NCBI RefSeq assembly: GCF_030272615.1
Contig: NC_081411.1
Coordinates: 828,248,897-828,312,896 of the forward strand
Length of the DNA stretch: 64,000 nt
DNA from: Cryptomeria japonica
Taxonomy: Eukaryota; Streptophyta; Pinopsida; Cupressales; Cupressaceae
Direction of reading: 5' to 3'
Shown here: positions 1 through 11,589 of the stretch, piece by piece
Layout: every line of letters begins with the position of its first letter
How positions within the stretch are numbered: the stretch's first letter is position 1
Made by a program: the position numbers and the translations under genes
The notes under the pieces: generated by a model
Told to the model about the DNA's origin: nothing
Seen by the model: the letters and a program-made list of their open reading frames with translations, nothing else
The model's database searches: none

Positions 1-2
1 TG

Positions 3-1963
3 CCTATCATTCATCCCAAACTCATTGAATGGAACCAACCAAATCCACCATGCTTTGACCATTTCCAAAACGATGAGGCACTTATAGACTTTCTAGACTT
101 ACGAGATAACATACCAAGCGGGGATCATAAAGTTGGGTTTGCCATTGAACTTAACAGTGCAACATACTTTTGGGCATATGTCAAGCCTTTCAGCTGCAAA
201 AATATTATAATAAAGCATGGATCTTCTAGTGAAAACCACACGGTGGCACTTTTTGATCCCAAAAAAGTAAAAACAAAGAGCGTATCCAAAGGTGAAAACC
301 TCTCCGAGGTGCCTGAGGATGAAAGGTTTGACATCCTCCCCTTTAGTATGAATCAGGGGAGATCAACCATCCTAATAGAAGAAATAAAAGAATTCAATGT
401 GGGAACTCTTGAGAATCCTCACAAAATACATTTGTCATCTCTATTAACTCCTAAGGAACAACCAAAATTTGTGGAATTCTTCCAGAAGCACCAAATCAAC
501 TTTGCATGGTCTTATGCAGACATGCCCGACTTAGATCCAGATTTGGTCATGCATTATCTAATTGTAGCAGAAGGAGCTAACCCTGTCAAACAAAATCTCA
601 TAAAGATGCACCCACAGATTGTCGTTCTTGTCAAGGTTGAACTTAAAAAGATCTTGGATGTTGGTTTCATCAGAGCAATCGATTATGCAGAGTGGATCTC
701 CAATATTGTACCTGTTGGTAAACCTAATGGGGGCATCCATAACCGTACATATTTCAAAGATTTAAACAAAGCATGTCCTAAAGATGACCTTCCCTTACCA
801 AACATCAACATGATTGTCGATCTCATAGTAGGTCACGCAATGCTTTCTCTAATGGATGTCTTTTCAGGATACAACCAGATTAAAATTGCTCTAGAGGATC
901 AACAAAAAACTGCTTTCACATGTCCATGGGGAACATACTGTTGGAATGTGATGCCATTTGGTCTAAAGATGCAGGGGAAACATATCAAAGAGCCATGACT
1001 ACCATCTTCCACGACATGATGCTCACCATAATGGAAGATTATGTGGATGATTTACTAGCCAAATCATTAACAAGAGAGGGTCATCTTGTAGTACTAGATA
1101 AAATATTCAACATACTAGAACAATACCATGTCCATCTCAATCCAAAAAAATGTGTCTTTGGAGTAACTTCCAGGAAGCTCTTAGGATACATTATCTCAAG
1201 TAAATGCATTGAGGTAGATCCTGCAAAAGTCAAGGCAATCATGGGCATGCCACCTCCAAATAATATCAATTAGTTGAAGACATTACAAGGGCATCTACAA
1301 TCCATTCGGCGGTTCATTGCATAATTGGCTGATAAATATCATCCCTTCACCCATCTGTTACACAAAAATATCCGCTTTCAATGGGATGCAAAATGCCAGC
1401 AAGCATTCCAAATGCTTAAACATTACCTAATGAATACACCATTGTTGATTCCACTAGATCCAAGAAGACTTCTATTGTTATACATTTCAGCTACAACCAC
1501 GACATTAGGAGTGCACAACATAATGCAGAAGGAAAAGAATGTGTTGTCTACTACATCTCTCACACACTGGTAGGCTATGAACTCAATTACACACATATTG
1601 AGTGAGCTTACCTAGTAGTTATCTTGGCAACCACCAAATTAAGGCACTACATGTTAACACACAAGGTACAACTTATTGCTAAGATAGATCCACTCAAGTA
1701 CCTACTCAGCAAGGCAACATTGACAGGTCGCTTGGCCAAATGGGTTATGATTCTGAGTGAATTTGATATTGAGTATGTGGACCGCAAAGCTATCAAGGGA
1801 CAGGTTATTGTAGATTAGTCGGTTGATGCACCACTCAAAGGTGACCATCCTCTTCTTTCCAACTTTACGGATGAGGAAATTTTTCATGATCACAACTACA
1901 CAACCCTGGAAGCTATATTTTGATGGCTCATACACCAAACATGGCTCGACGACTGATGGTGAA
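3..1963 (+). pseudogene. Ty3/gypsy pol fragment: linker, reverse transcriptase, start of RNase H
   Basis: The frame is open from base 3 to 998, then continues in another frame from about 920 to 1273, so there is a frameshift inside RT. Motifs in order are DLNKACPKDDLPLP, SLMDVFSGYNQIK, the PWGTYCWNVMPFGL block and, after the shift, the catalytic YVDD (about 1040). The thumb and connection region follows in pieces (1325-1573 and 1624-1818), with RLAKWVMILSEFDIEYVDRK. A further shift leads into an RNase H start, YFDGSYTKHGS (about 1917-1950). The protein stops abruptly there, where minus-strand protease sequence of the same element type begins. It is non-functional, and its orientation is opposite to the adjoining gag. 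The start of the reading frame lies outside the window. Confidence 0.85.
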
Positions 1964-4375
1964 TATTATTACAATATGCAAATAGATTAGCATCATTGAG
2001 GATTGTAATTTCTACCCCATTATGTGGAAACTTGATACATTGGTGATAGGTAGATGGGACTGCTTGTATGGCATGTATCCAAGGTCTTCCTAACAAGAGA
2101 TTGTATGGCAAAGGAAGGTCTAGAACTTGGCAAACTATATGCTTCACCACTGGCCCAACCCTGATGGGTAATATAACAACTCCTCTAGAAGAACGTTCTG
2201 CATCATCATATGCTTTGATGGTTATCTTTTTGCTGACATCCACTGATTCTACTGCATAACCTAATGTTGTGACTAGCTGCAAGGTGCATGTGTTTAAGTC
2301 AGCTCCATTGCTAATCAAGACTCGCTTGATTCTATATTAGTTTACAAATCCTTCAATATGGAGGGAGACATTATGGGGTTGTTGGAAGGATGTGTTGTCA
2401 CTTTCAGTAAAAGTGAGACATGGTGATGACTTTAGACTACCAACCATGGATTGAAACTGATATGTGTTGAGGTTGGCAGGGACAAACGCTTCTTGGAGAG
2501 CTTGATCCAATATTGTTTTATGTGAGGGGATAAGCGTAAAAGCTCTAATATGGAGATGAGGGCTGGCGTCTTATCCAATTGCTCTACAAGATTATATTGT
2601 TTAGGAAGGGGTGTCATTCCTGATGGTGCCCCTCAAATAGTAATCTTGATACGACACGCAACAACATTGCATGTAGGATTTCGATCTTTTATGGTAAGAG
2701 TTGCAACTTGTTCGTCCACATCATAAAGGTGATTCATAGTATAATTGTATGCAACTTGTGTGTAATTGGTTGTGGTATCCGTGTTTCTCCCTGAGGTGGA
2801 AGGACCCCTTTGATCATGTGATGGAAGTGGATTCTTGAACATTAAGTGATCATCATTGTCTGTTTTAGGGTCATGTCCCTCAATTTCAATTTCTCCTCTA
2901 TCAATAAGATCCTAAACAAGATCTTTTAGCCGATGGCAATTGCTTGTTTTATGCCCTCTTCCTTGATAAAATTCACAATGTTCATGATCTCGCCACCATT
3001 GAGGCTTGACTTGAGGCTCATAATTGGATGTTTTTGGTAAGGTCACAAGATTGGATGATATTAATTGGTGTAAGATTATTTCAATAGGCTCCCCTAGGGG
3101 TGCATATGTGTGTTTTGGCTTGTAGTTTTGTTGCTTTTGTTTTGGTTCCTCTTGTTGTATATTGTGACCTTGATTTTGTGGATTATGGATGGTGTTGTTG
3201 TCAGGAGGGGGGTTTTGTCTTGCAAACCTGACCACAGGTTATGCAATTCTTACTGTTCTTGCGTCCACTATCCCGTCATTGACAACGTTCTTGTTTTTGT
3301 TCCAAAATTTTGGTTTGTCGCTATTATAATGTGAACGAGGACCATCTTTGGGTTTATTATAAATTTTGATAAGTCCCTTTTTGATGAGGGCTCTTTCACA
3401 TTTGAGCCCTTGAGTTATCATTTCTTCAAAGGATTTTGTGCCCTTCAAGTCCAAATGAAATTCCATTTCATCATTTAAGTTGGAAATAAATATTTCCACT
3501 AATTCTTGCTCAGGTAGATGAAGGGAGCGTCTGCTAGAAAGTTGTCTCCACCGTTGTAGGAAATTTGAGAACAACTCCCCTGGTTTTTGTTTTGTGTTGC
3601 ATAAATCTGCCATGGTGATGTCACGTTCTATGTTGTGTACATAATGAGCGATAGATTTTTGGACCAGTTCTTCAAATGTTCTAATACCACCCGGCAGTCA
3701 TGAAAATCATTGTGTGGTTGTGCCTCCCAAACTTTGAGGAAAGAGGCGCATTAGATATGTGTCCTTATAGGCCACCTCTAAGCAAGCAGAGTGAAATTCT
3801 CGCACATGGTCTCTAGGATCTCCTTTGCCTCTATATTTTTCAAATTTGGGTGTTTCAAACCCTCGTGGAAAAGGTGGCATAAGCATGTTCCTATCAAAAG
3901 GATAGGGACAAATGTTGTTAAGTGAGAATCGATTGGTCTTCACACCACTGTTCAGTTGTTGGGCGAGATTTTCTACTTGTTGCCTCAACATGTCTATTTT
4001 TGAAGGAGGAGGAGGAGGTGGAGGATTCCCTTGATGATTAGGGTCATAGCGGAAGTAGTCTCTACCTCCTCCACCATCATGATGGCTATATTGCTCAGAT
4101 GTTTGTCGTAATTGTGTTGTATCAAAGTTGGAGGGAATTTTGGCACCCTCTTGAGTGAGTCTCAAGAAATAGGCATTGGCATTGTTTCTGAGAATTTCAT
4201 CAAAGAGTCTATTGAATTTGGGACTATGTTGTTCTCTTTCTATATCTTCTGGAGTTGAAGTGTTGGGTTCTTCATCATTAGTGCCTCCTCCAAAGGCCTC
4301 ATGAAAATCGTTGAGGTTTTCTTCCTCCTCTTCAAATTCTGGTTGTCGATTTCTCATTGATCTTGTTTGAGCCAT
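1964..4375 (-). pseudogene. Ty3/gypsy gag and protease, broken
   Basis: The ATG at 4375 opens a gag of the plant type beginning MAQTRSMRNRQ, with an acidic N-terminus, a proline run, and the retrotransposon gag domain (PPFPRGFETPKFEKYRGKGDP, then about 3613-3300 with LFSNFLQRWRQLSSR). A zinc-knuckle-like CEFYQGRGHKTSNC follows at about 2960. Most of gag is in one frame interrupted by in-frame stops at 3707, about 3695, 3239, 2912 and 2633; a frameshift then leads to a retropepsin-like domain (about 2340-1964; LGRPWIHAIQAVPSTYHQ). Where the catalytic Asp is expected the sequence reads ISNGA, with Ser, so the protease would be inactive. The frame ends at the inversion junction near 1964. Confidence 0.85.
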
Positions 4376-6173
4376 GGTTTTGAAAGTTGATGTTTGTAAA
4401 AATGACTACGAGGTGGTGATGAAATGTTTGATGGAAGACACATTTTTGTGAAATGTTTGGTAGAAGATAGATCTCTAATACGGAAGGTTGGATGTCAATA
4501 GAGTTCTTTGTGAATTGCTTTTTATGTTTTTCAACAATTTGATGTGATGAGGTATAGCAAGGTTTGAGATGTGTTACAATCCGAGCTACCTAGTAATGAG
4601 AGGATGCACTCATAAACTAGTTTTAACCTATCTAGATGTGTAGAAATATCTTGCAGGATGATTGATCCTAGATGTAGAGACACCCCAAAAGTGATTTGTT
4701 GGTTTGTTTAAGCAATATCTAAAAGGACTAAGGACAAGACCTCTTTGTGTTGAGAGTTGAATGAATTTGTGATGTTTGGATGTGAAAGTGGGTAGGATAT
4801 GTGTCTCAATAAAATTCTCTCATTATGAAGGGGGTTTCTACTTCTTCCTCTCTTACAGGGGCTGGTGGTTCCTCTCGAGCTTCGTTGTATGTGATACAAA
4901 TTTGAGGAAAGAAAGCAAGATTGATCTTACCCCCTTTGTTCTTGTGATAATCGAAAACTCTATACTGAGTGAAAGCTTTATTGCTCAAAGGCTCTTTGTC
5001 AAATTCGTTGGATTTGTCCTGAAGGTACAAGTGCATATGATGCAGGAATACTCTATGTGAGAGAAAGATTTGTCTATTGATATAGAAAAATTTCCTTTTC
5101 TTGATAAAATCCTTTGAACCAATTTGTCTCTTCTTCAATTTGGTATTTTGATGAAGACTCCTTTTTCTCAAGATATGAGTAATGGTCATACAAAATGATA
5201 CTTTCTTTCACTTGTTGAGGTAGATTTGTTTATCAATGTTGATGTAGATTTGTTGGATGGATACTTTGTTTTCAATTGTTTTGAATCCTTTGACAAGAAA
5301 ACATGACAAGCACACAAGCATATAATCTTTCCCCTTTTCAATAAAGGCACAACAAGTGTGGGTCTAAATCAACCCAATCATGAAATTTTTGACCCTTATA
5401 AATGTATTTTATGTTCCCAAAGCCTAAAGTTGGCCCAAATTTTTACTGGTTTGAAATAAGACGAAGACAACTCAAACACTTCTTATCCCTAAGGTCATGG
5501 CCAGTTGTGATATTTTCAGCCCACATCTTGATATTTCTTTGACTTTGGTACTACATACCTTATGTATCCCATCGTGGCAGGTAAGGATGTGATATATTAA
5601 GTCTTGCGCAATCATAACAGATAGATGGTCCCTCTGACGGGGGAGTCACCACTTTCATCAAGCTACAAGTAGCCTTTCAAAAAGCCCTGTTTCTACTCAA
5701 GGAAATATGTATGGTGAGTATCTTGGGAGAAAAACCGTCTATGCTCTTGCACTGAACTTTTCACAAATATCCTCAATCATTAGAATGGGTGGGCTTCTAA
5801 AATAAGAGGTGTCTAGTAATGTTCGATGTCTTTGGATGTAAGTTCATTCTGCAGTGACTCACTTAAGAGCCTTGTAACTCATGGTGGGGCCCATATGTCC
5901 TTTCGATAAGTTACACTGAAGGAACAGCTACACCCAAGGCTACAACTTTTGCTCTGACCTGATTTCTATAGTGGCTCAAAGGATTTACCGCGCAAGGTCG
6001 TTCCCAAGAGTGATGTGTCTCTTGGTAGACCTCTCTTAAAAATAGAAAATTTAGAGCGTTACTAACACCTTTCTCTTACACCTAGGACCACAAGAGCTAA
6101 GGGAGATGATAATGTGTGTTAGAAATGGGACCACTCTATAGATTTGCACAAGCGTACCAAACACGAAAAACAC

Positions 6174-6620
6174 GTTCTTTTTAACCTTTTATTGCAATAT
6201 GATCTATTTGCTATTTGGAGATGTTGATCCAACATACATGATGTTATTTTTATTCCACAAAAGCAATTTGTTTTCTAACTAGGAAAGTGAAATCCTGGTC
6301 AACAAAATGAAAGCATGTTTTCTTAAAAGAAAATCGATTTTGCAAATAAATGGACAAGTTTGATTTGTTCTTTTTAACTTGCAAATAAAAGGTTGATTGT
6401 GAATTTTACCATTGCAAGAAATGAGAGATTTTTGTTCTTTTTAAGCCCAAATTTGAAGTGTGAATTTGCAAAAGAAATGTTAAGTTTGTTGTGAATTTTA
6501 GCTCTTGCGAATGATGTTCTTTTTAAGCCCAAAAGAAAAGTTTTGATTTGTTTTAAACACCAAACTTAAAATGTGAGGTTCTTTTTACCAAAACAAAGAA
6601 ATATGAATTCTTTTTAACCA
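6174..6620. repeat. Dispersed GTTCTTTTTAA motif cluster in gypsy leader
   Basis: The motif GTTCTTTTTA followed by ACC, ACT or AGCCC occurs at 6174, 6367, 6434, 6516 and 6578, and as ATTCTTTTTAACC at 6607. The DNA between copies also repeats blocks built on TTTGCAAATAAA and TGTGAATTTT. Confidence 0.7.
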
Positions 6621-6793
6621 ACTTTAGAAAAGAAGTTTAAAAAAAATTGAAATCCTAAATTAAACTCCTCCAACCCGCAAGAAATCGTTAAAAAATTGCA
6701 AGTAAATAAGTTCAAAAAATCCAAGATTTTATGTGGGATTCCACAAGCCTACGTTTAATTTTTCGGTTGCAATTTTGAGCTCTTTGTTACAAA

Positions 6794-7081
6794 AGCGCTA
6801 CTTTGTGAGAACACATAAGCGCTACTTCGGACAATAGTGCCGAAGTACTCACAAAAGCACAAAACAAATAACAACAACGCTAAAATATTAACAAAAATGC
6901 TAATTTAAAATGTTTGACAAAATAAAAAAAATTGACAGATAGAGAGCGCAAAAGCGCTAGATTATTAAAACATTGTTAATTAATTAACAAAAGCGCTAAA
7001 ACTATATCGAAAGCGCTAAAACTATAATGAAAGCGCTAAAACTCTTCTGACAAGGGCGCCAAAATGCTAGACAAAAGCGCT
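6794..7081. repeat. AGCGCT palindrome cluster next to gypsy primer site
   Basis: Seven perfect copies of the palindrome AGCGCT start at 6794, 6818, 6953, 6992, 7012, 7032 and 7076. Most sit in the longer context AAAGCGCTAAAACT. Three consecutive copies (6992, 7012, 7032) are spaced exactly 20 bp. The cluster ends about 80 bp from the primer binding site. Confidence 0.85.
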
Positions 7082-7160
7082 AAAGCGCAACCTATGTATG
7101 AAAATTATAAGAAAATCACAAAAATAAAAGTCAGACTGAATATCATAAGGTTGTGTGTTT

Positions 7161-7180
7161 GATTCACGTCGGGTTCACCA
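7161..7180 (-). other. Primer binding site of the gypsy element
   Basis: The minus strand reads TGGTGAACCCGACGTGAATC, starting two bases after the LTR end. The leading TGG pairs with a tRNA CCA end. The complement looks like a T-arm plus acceptor stem, but I cannot assign the tRNA species with confidence. It is not the initiator-Met type used by the copia elements here. Confidence 0.7.
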
Positions 7181-7182
7181 AA

Positions 7183-8632
7183 TGATGCACGCTAAAAGGG
7201 GCACAAGGCACCAAAGACAGTTCAAACGTTAGCAGATTAGTCACAACCAAAACCAAATACGAATGAACCTAAAAACCTTAACATGCACATCAAGAGAGAT
7301 ATAAAGCACACAATAAGAAGCCTACATAAACAAAAAAGGGAAAGAAGACCCCCGAAGATGCTCCTCAAAATGCTCATAGATATTCCTCCCTTGTTCCTCT
7401 CCTCGTCAAGTCCCACATGAGTTTAGCTCTCAACTTTTTGCACTATTCATGGATGTCATATGAAGATTCAAGATGGTTGTGAAAATGAAAACAAATGCTT
7501 ATGCAAGTGTGAATGATTTACTATGAGAAAGCACCTAATTAGTCTATGTAAATATTAGTATAATAACAATGCAAATGCTTCTAAATGCTCTCTTTAAAAT
7601 GACTATAAGTTTGATGCAAAAAAGACTTCTGATTCTGAAAATGAAGAATGAGAGCTCTATTTATAGGAGAAATAAGGCAATGGATGGTCAAGATTGAGTA
7701 ATCTTAACAAGAGCTAGGATTGAAAGTTAATCAATCCATGTGATGGCTTTCAACCCAATCCCATGATGACAAATGTCAACATGAGATGGCTTGAGAGGAG
7801 AGGGAAGAAACATTAAATGCTTGAGATGACATGAAGGTTACCCTAGGAGGGTTTGGTTAGGTTTGAGTTAGTGAATAAATCTTTTATCAAAGGGTAATTG
7901 CTTTTATCCAATGGATAAACTCTTCTGCAAGAGTTAATGGAGATAACCATGGTCAAAGCAATGAATGCTTGAAGAGACCCATGAGTTAATGAAGGTTGAG
8001 TTAGAGGAAAAGCCTCTAACCTTGTGGGTGAGTTGAGTTTAACCATTAATGGTTATGTAAGAGCCATAAATGGTTATGTAAGAACCATAAATGGTTTGGA
8101 AGACTTTAGGGGTTAACTTGTTGAAGGATAAAAAACCTTTAATGCTTTTCAAAGACTTTGGAGGCTTTGAGAAGTGACTTCTCTTTGCTTAGGAATGTGA
8201 CAATAATCAGGGAGGGGGATTAGGCTAATTTTGAATGGATTTAAAGAATCTAGAAGGGGTTTAGGATGCAAGTGGGTTTGGTGGGTGAGAGAAAATAGGA
8301 TTTTATTTAGAAATAAAATATATTTATTGGTGCAACTTGCATTTGTAGGAGAATGCAAGTGGGAGGGTTTTAGAGATTTTAAATAAATATTTATTTAATT
8401 TCAATGTGGAGAGGGGTTAATTAAACAAATATGCTTTATTCATTTAATTAATTGTTAGAATATGGTTTAATGAATTAATTTAAATAAATTGAATAATTTA
8501 TTAAATTAATAGAAGAAGAGGTTTAAGATGAATTAATTAAATATCAATTTAATTAACTGTTGATTGATGGTTAAATAATCAAATAAATACTAAATATTCA
8601 TTTAATTAAGTGGACATATTTATGTGTCTACA
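7183..8632 (-). repeat. 5' LTR of the gypsy element (1450 bp)
   Basis: On the minus strand it begins TGTAGACACATAAATATG at 8632 and ends GTGCATCA at 7183, a TG...CA structure directly followed by the primer site. It holds a good TATA box. The partner LTR lies left of the window. Confidence 0.8.
7657..7666 (-). promoter_or_regulatory. TATA box in gypsy LTR
   Basis: The minus strand reads CTATAAATAG, a close match to the plant TATA consensus, about 970 bp into the LTR. That would leave roughly 450 bp of R-U5. Confidence 0.7.
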
Positions 8633-9470
8633 AACAATATTTTCATCTATAGAATATGGGGGAACTAAAGAAGCACTTGAGTTTGAATTGTTTATCAGAT
8701 TTGACTTTGCTGAAAATTGGTGAATGTGCTGAAATTCATAATACATCCATCTTTTCTTATTTCATTCCGATACTAGGTCATGGAACAAAATATAACCTCA
8801 AATGTTGAGGCAAACCTAATAAATAAAAATTAAGTTTAGAACGATTATACAAATGCATTTGCAAGAAACACTCTTCAACTTTTGGTTATAGAAGAAGAAC
8901 CATGATCTTTGGCAACTGTAGCGATTTGGAAGTTGCGTGAATGAGGCTAGTCGACAAAACCTACAAGTCTGCATAAACACTACCAAATAGAAAAACAATC
9001 TTGACCGCTAACACACCCAAACAACACGGAAATAGAGTTTATGCAGTTTTTGAATTGAACACTAGGCGAGATTTTAGTTGACCATGTGAAACGGGTTTAT
9101 GCAATTTTTGAATTGACCACTGGGTGGAAGTTTGATTGGCCGCATAAATGGATGAAAGGGAATGGAGGAGGGTCGAGTTAAGAGGGGCCCATGTGTACCA
9201 ACCACCTAAGCAGAAGCTTAGTGTATGCTGGTTAGGCCCAATCAAGAAGGACAAACTGCAAAAGTTTGATGGTTTGGATTACTTCAACTATCTTGCATTG
9301 TATGCAAAGGATATGTGTCATCGATCATCCTATCTTAGCTCTACATTTCAAATAAGACTCACCTTCGATGAAAAAATAAAACATGCAGACTCAAATGGGT
9401 GTGCATTAGAATTACATATTTTTCATTCTCTTCTTTTCTTTGATGATTTTATGGTCATTTGATGCATTGC
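8633..9470. other. Intergenic DNA, no gene recognised
   Basis: This is the flank of the gypsy LTR. It contains one short tandem duplication and a 104-codon plus-strand open stretch (9148-9462) without recognisable domains. I see nothing else. Confidence 0.6.
9037..9152. repeat. Two-copy 58-bp tandem repeat
   Basis: GTTTATGCAGTTTTTGAATT at 9037 recurs, with one change in these 20 bases, at 9095. The rest of each unit is diverged (ACACTAGGCGAG against CCACTGGGTGGA). Confidence 0.65.
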
Positions 9471-10280
9471 CTACCTTTGTCCATCCTGTTCAATATTAGA
9501 TGAGGAATCAATTGTGCAACTTTCTTCTCTTTTCAATATTTTGGCACAACCAGGCACAATAGAGGAAGTAAGATCGCTTGATTGTGTGTCAAAATTTTCC
9601 CCTGACGAAAGTGTGGTCCTTTTGGCACCATCATTAGAATTAACTGCTTTTACAATCTCAATCTTTGTAACTTGCATGCCATGAGGAGGGGAGGTGCATG
9701 GTGAAGGATTATTGTCAAGAGGTGCATTTGGGGTGGCATAAATAGGTTTCTCAATTGGAGAAACAACATAGTGGTGGGATTCGACCCCATTCCACCAAGT
9801 AGGTTGTGAATGTACATAGTGTGCTTCTTGCTACAACGGGAGGTAAGATGTCTTGTTAAGAAGCATATCCAGCATCTAGAAGTGATTTTATCATAATCTA
9901 TTGGTTGTCTCCTAGATTTGTTACCAACCTTGAATGAAATATTTGCAAGAAGAAATTTTGAGAGATCCATTTCAACACAAAGAAGTACACAAGTGGAACT
10001 TTCATAATTGGTAGTTTTTTTTAATATGCTTTGATTTTTTCCCAAACCATTGCCAATGGTTCGATCTCCTTAAATTTTAAGGGGAGATAAGAAAAACAGA
10101 CCCATAGAAATGCAAAGGAGAATGTCATAGTTTGAGGGTTGAAAGACAAGAACCATGGTTTCATGCATAAAAAGTCCCCATGAAAAAATCAGGGACCAAC
10201 ACTGACGGCCAAATCCTTATCATCCTTAGACTCAAATTCGAAGATGAAAAAACCCCTGGCATAGGGGTAAATGCTAATTT
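9471..10280 (-). pseudogene. LINE ORF1 remnant with DUF4283 and zinc knuckle
   Basis: Reading from about 10260 leftward, with frame changes, the translation shows the DUF4283 pattern of plant LINE ORF1 proteins: FIFEFESKDDKDLAV, a GP-x-FFHGDFLCMKPW block, then SYLPLKF. From 10045 an open frame holds VEMDLSKFLLANISF, the IDYDKI block and a decayed zinc knuckle (CWICFLTRHLTSRC). The region to 9471 is probably the low-complexity C-terminal tail. No matching EN-RT ORF2 follows toward 8633, so this is a truncated LINE copy, possibly cut off by insertion of the gypsy element. Confidence 0.65.
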
Positions 10281-11589
10281 CATCCACCATATATTTTTTC
10301 TAGTTAATCTAAGTATGGAGGTCTCACAGATTTGTCCATGTTCTCATAAATTTACAAATGAGAGCATTTTTTGTAGAAACTCCTCTTTTTTGCTAATGGA
10401 TTTTCCTACATTAATCTCTAGCATTGAATCTAAATGTAGAATTGTGAAAGGGGTGTTTAGATTATCAGAGGTGTGGGGTGAAATAGGTCCAATCAAAGAG
10501 GAATAAGGAGGTGAACTTTGGGTGGATGATAGGCATACAATGAGGTAACTAATGCAAATCAACCCTAAAATCCATTGGACTGTCAATTCTATGTCACTAA
10601 GAAGAGTTTGTTGCACACCTCCGACGAGATTTTAAATTTTAGGGCTCTCATCTCGTGGATGAGGAACTAGACTAGGATACATTCAAGCAAACTTTCTAGC
10701 ATTGTCAAAATGTAGGGCAGTGGATTCCAAGCCAACCAATGCCAACAAGACCTTCGTAGAACCTGGCCTATTGTCAAAAAGAGGAGTGGCCTACATTCCA
10801 TCCTATGAAAGAGTTATTTTTTATGATGGTAGGGAAATCACCTTGTCCTAAATGCAACCTTGTTTGCTATGGGGCATATAATTGAAAGAAATTTGTTCAT
10901 GATGTAGGAAGGAATGCCATGAGGGGGCACAACAAAACCTTACCCCATTTTGATCACCTTGTCCTAAATGCAACCTTGTTCGCCATGGGGCATATAATTG
11001 AAAGAAATTTGTTCACGATGTAGGGAGGAAGGCCATGAGGGGGCACAACAAAACCTTACCCCATTTTGATCCATAAATTTCAAGCACTTATCTCCACAGT
11101 CTTATGTAGAGACTATGCAAGAGGAATCAAACAAAAGGAGACCATCACCCATGCATACATCATCAAAGCCACATTCACCAACAATCTCAAGAAGTTCAAT
11201 CCACACAGAAAAAATCGAGGTGAGACATTTTGGAAGCTTTCTTTTATAAATTATTTCATACATATATAAACTAGAGAGAAAAATCTTATATATAATATAA
11301 AGGTTTCTATATACAAATTTTTGTATATATATAAATAGCTAACACTCTACTTACTTTTGATGTTATTCATTATAATAGATCTTAATATTATAGTATGATA
11401 TAATATTATATAATAATATAAATTTATTTCATTTATTTTATTATATAGTAATATGATGTAGAAGTTTCCATCTTATCCACTCAAAAAGTGTGTGTCTTTT
11501 AGTTATACATTTTTAAAGTTTATCCATGTGATTTTTACTTATGCATAACTATTTGGTTCAATTTTTATAATAAAGCAAAATGCAATTAT
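10281..11589. other. Intergenic DNA, no gene recognised
   Basis: Two open stretches on opposite strands near 10344-10616 have no recognisable family. Parts may be the 5' end of the neighbouring LINE ORF1. 11270-11580 is strongly AT-rich with ATATAATATTATA-type low complexity. Confidence 0.5.
10838..11071. repeat. Two-copy 116-bp tandem duplication
   Basis: The unit starting TCACCTTGTCCTAAATGCAA (10838) is repeated head to tail at 10954, differing by only a few substitutions over 116 bp. It includes the shared block GGCATATAATTGAAAG. It is non-coding and the high identity implies a recent duplication. Confidence 0.85.

Larger units (their letters stand above)
4376..7160 (-). other. Untranslated leader of the gypsy element
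   Basis: About 2.8 kb lies between the primer site and the gag ATG. No credible coding region is visible. A 127-codon open stretch (4806-5189, minus) has no recognisable domain and I do not call it a gene. The part nearest the LTR is AT-rich and built of short recurring motifs, listed separately. Confidence 0.7.
1..8632 (-). mobile_element. Ty3/gypsy LTR retrotransposon, 5' part, with inverted pol segment
   Basis: Reading leftward on the minus strand there is a TG...CA LTR (8632 to 7183), a primer binding site (7180 to 7161), a long leader, then gag and protease (4375 to about 1964). The next segment, carrying linker, RT and the start of RNase H, is on the plus strand instead (1-1963), so the element is internally rearranged. 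The long leader and LTR resemble the Tat/Ogre side of Ty3/gypsy; this lineage call is inference. The 3' half and second LTR lie beyond the window edge, so no target-site duplication can be tested. Confidence 0.85.

Noticed and set aside
4806-5189. 127-codon minus frame in the gypsy leader
   Set aside because: No recognisable domain, AT-rich composition, and position in a leader; probably a chance frame.
9148-9462. 104-codon plus frame
   Set aside because: No family motif and it overlaps a short tandem repeat region; not enough to call a gene.
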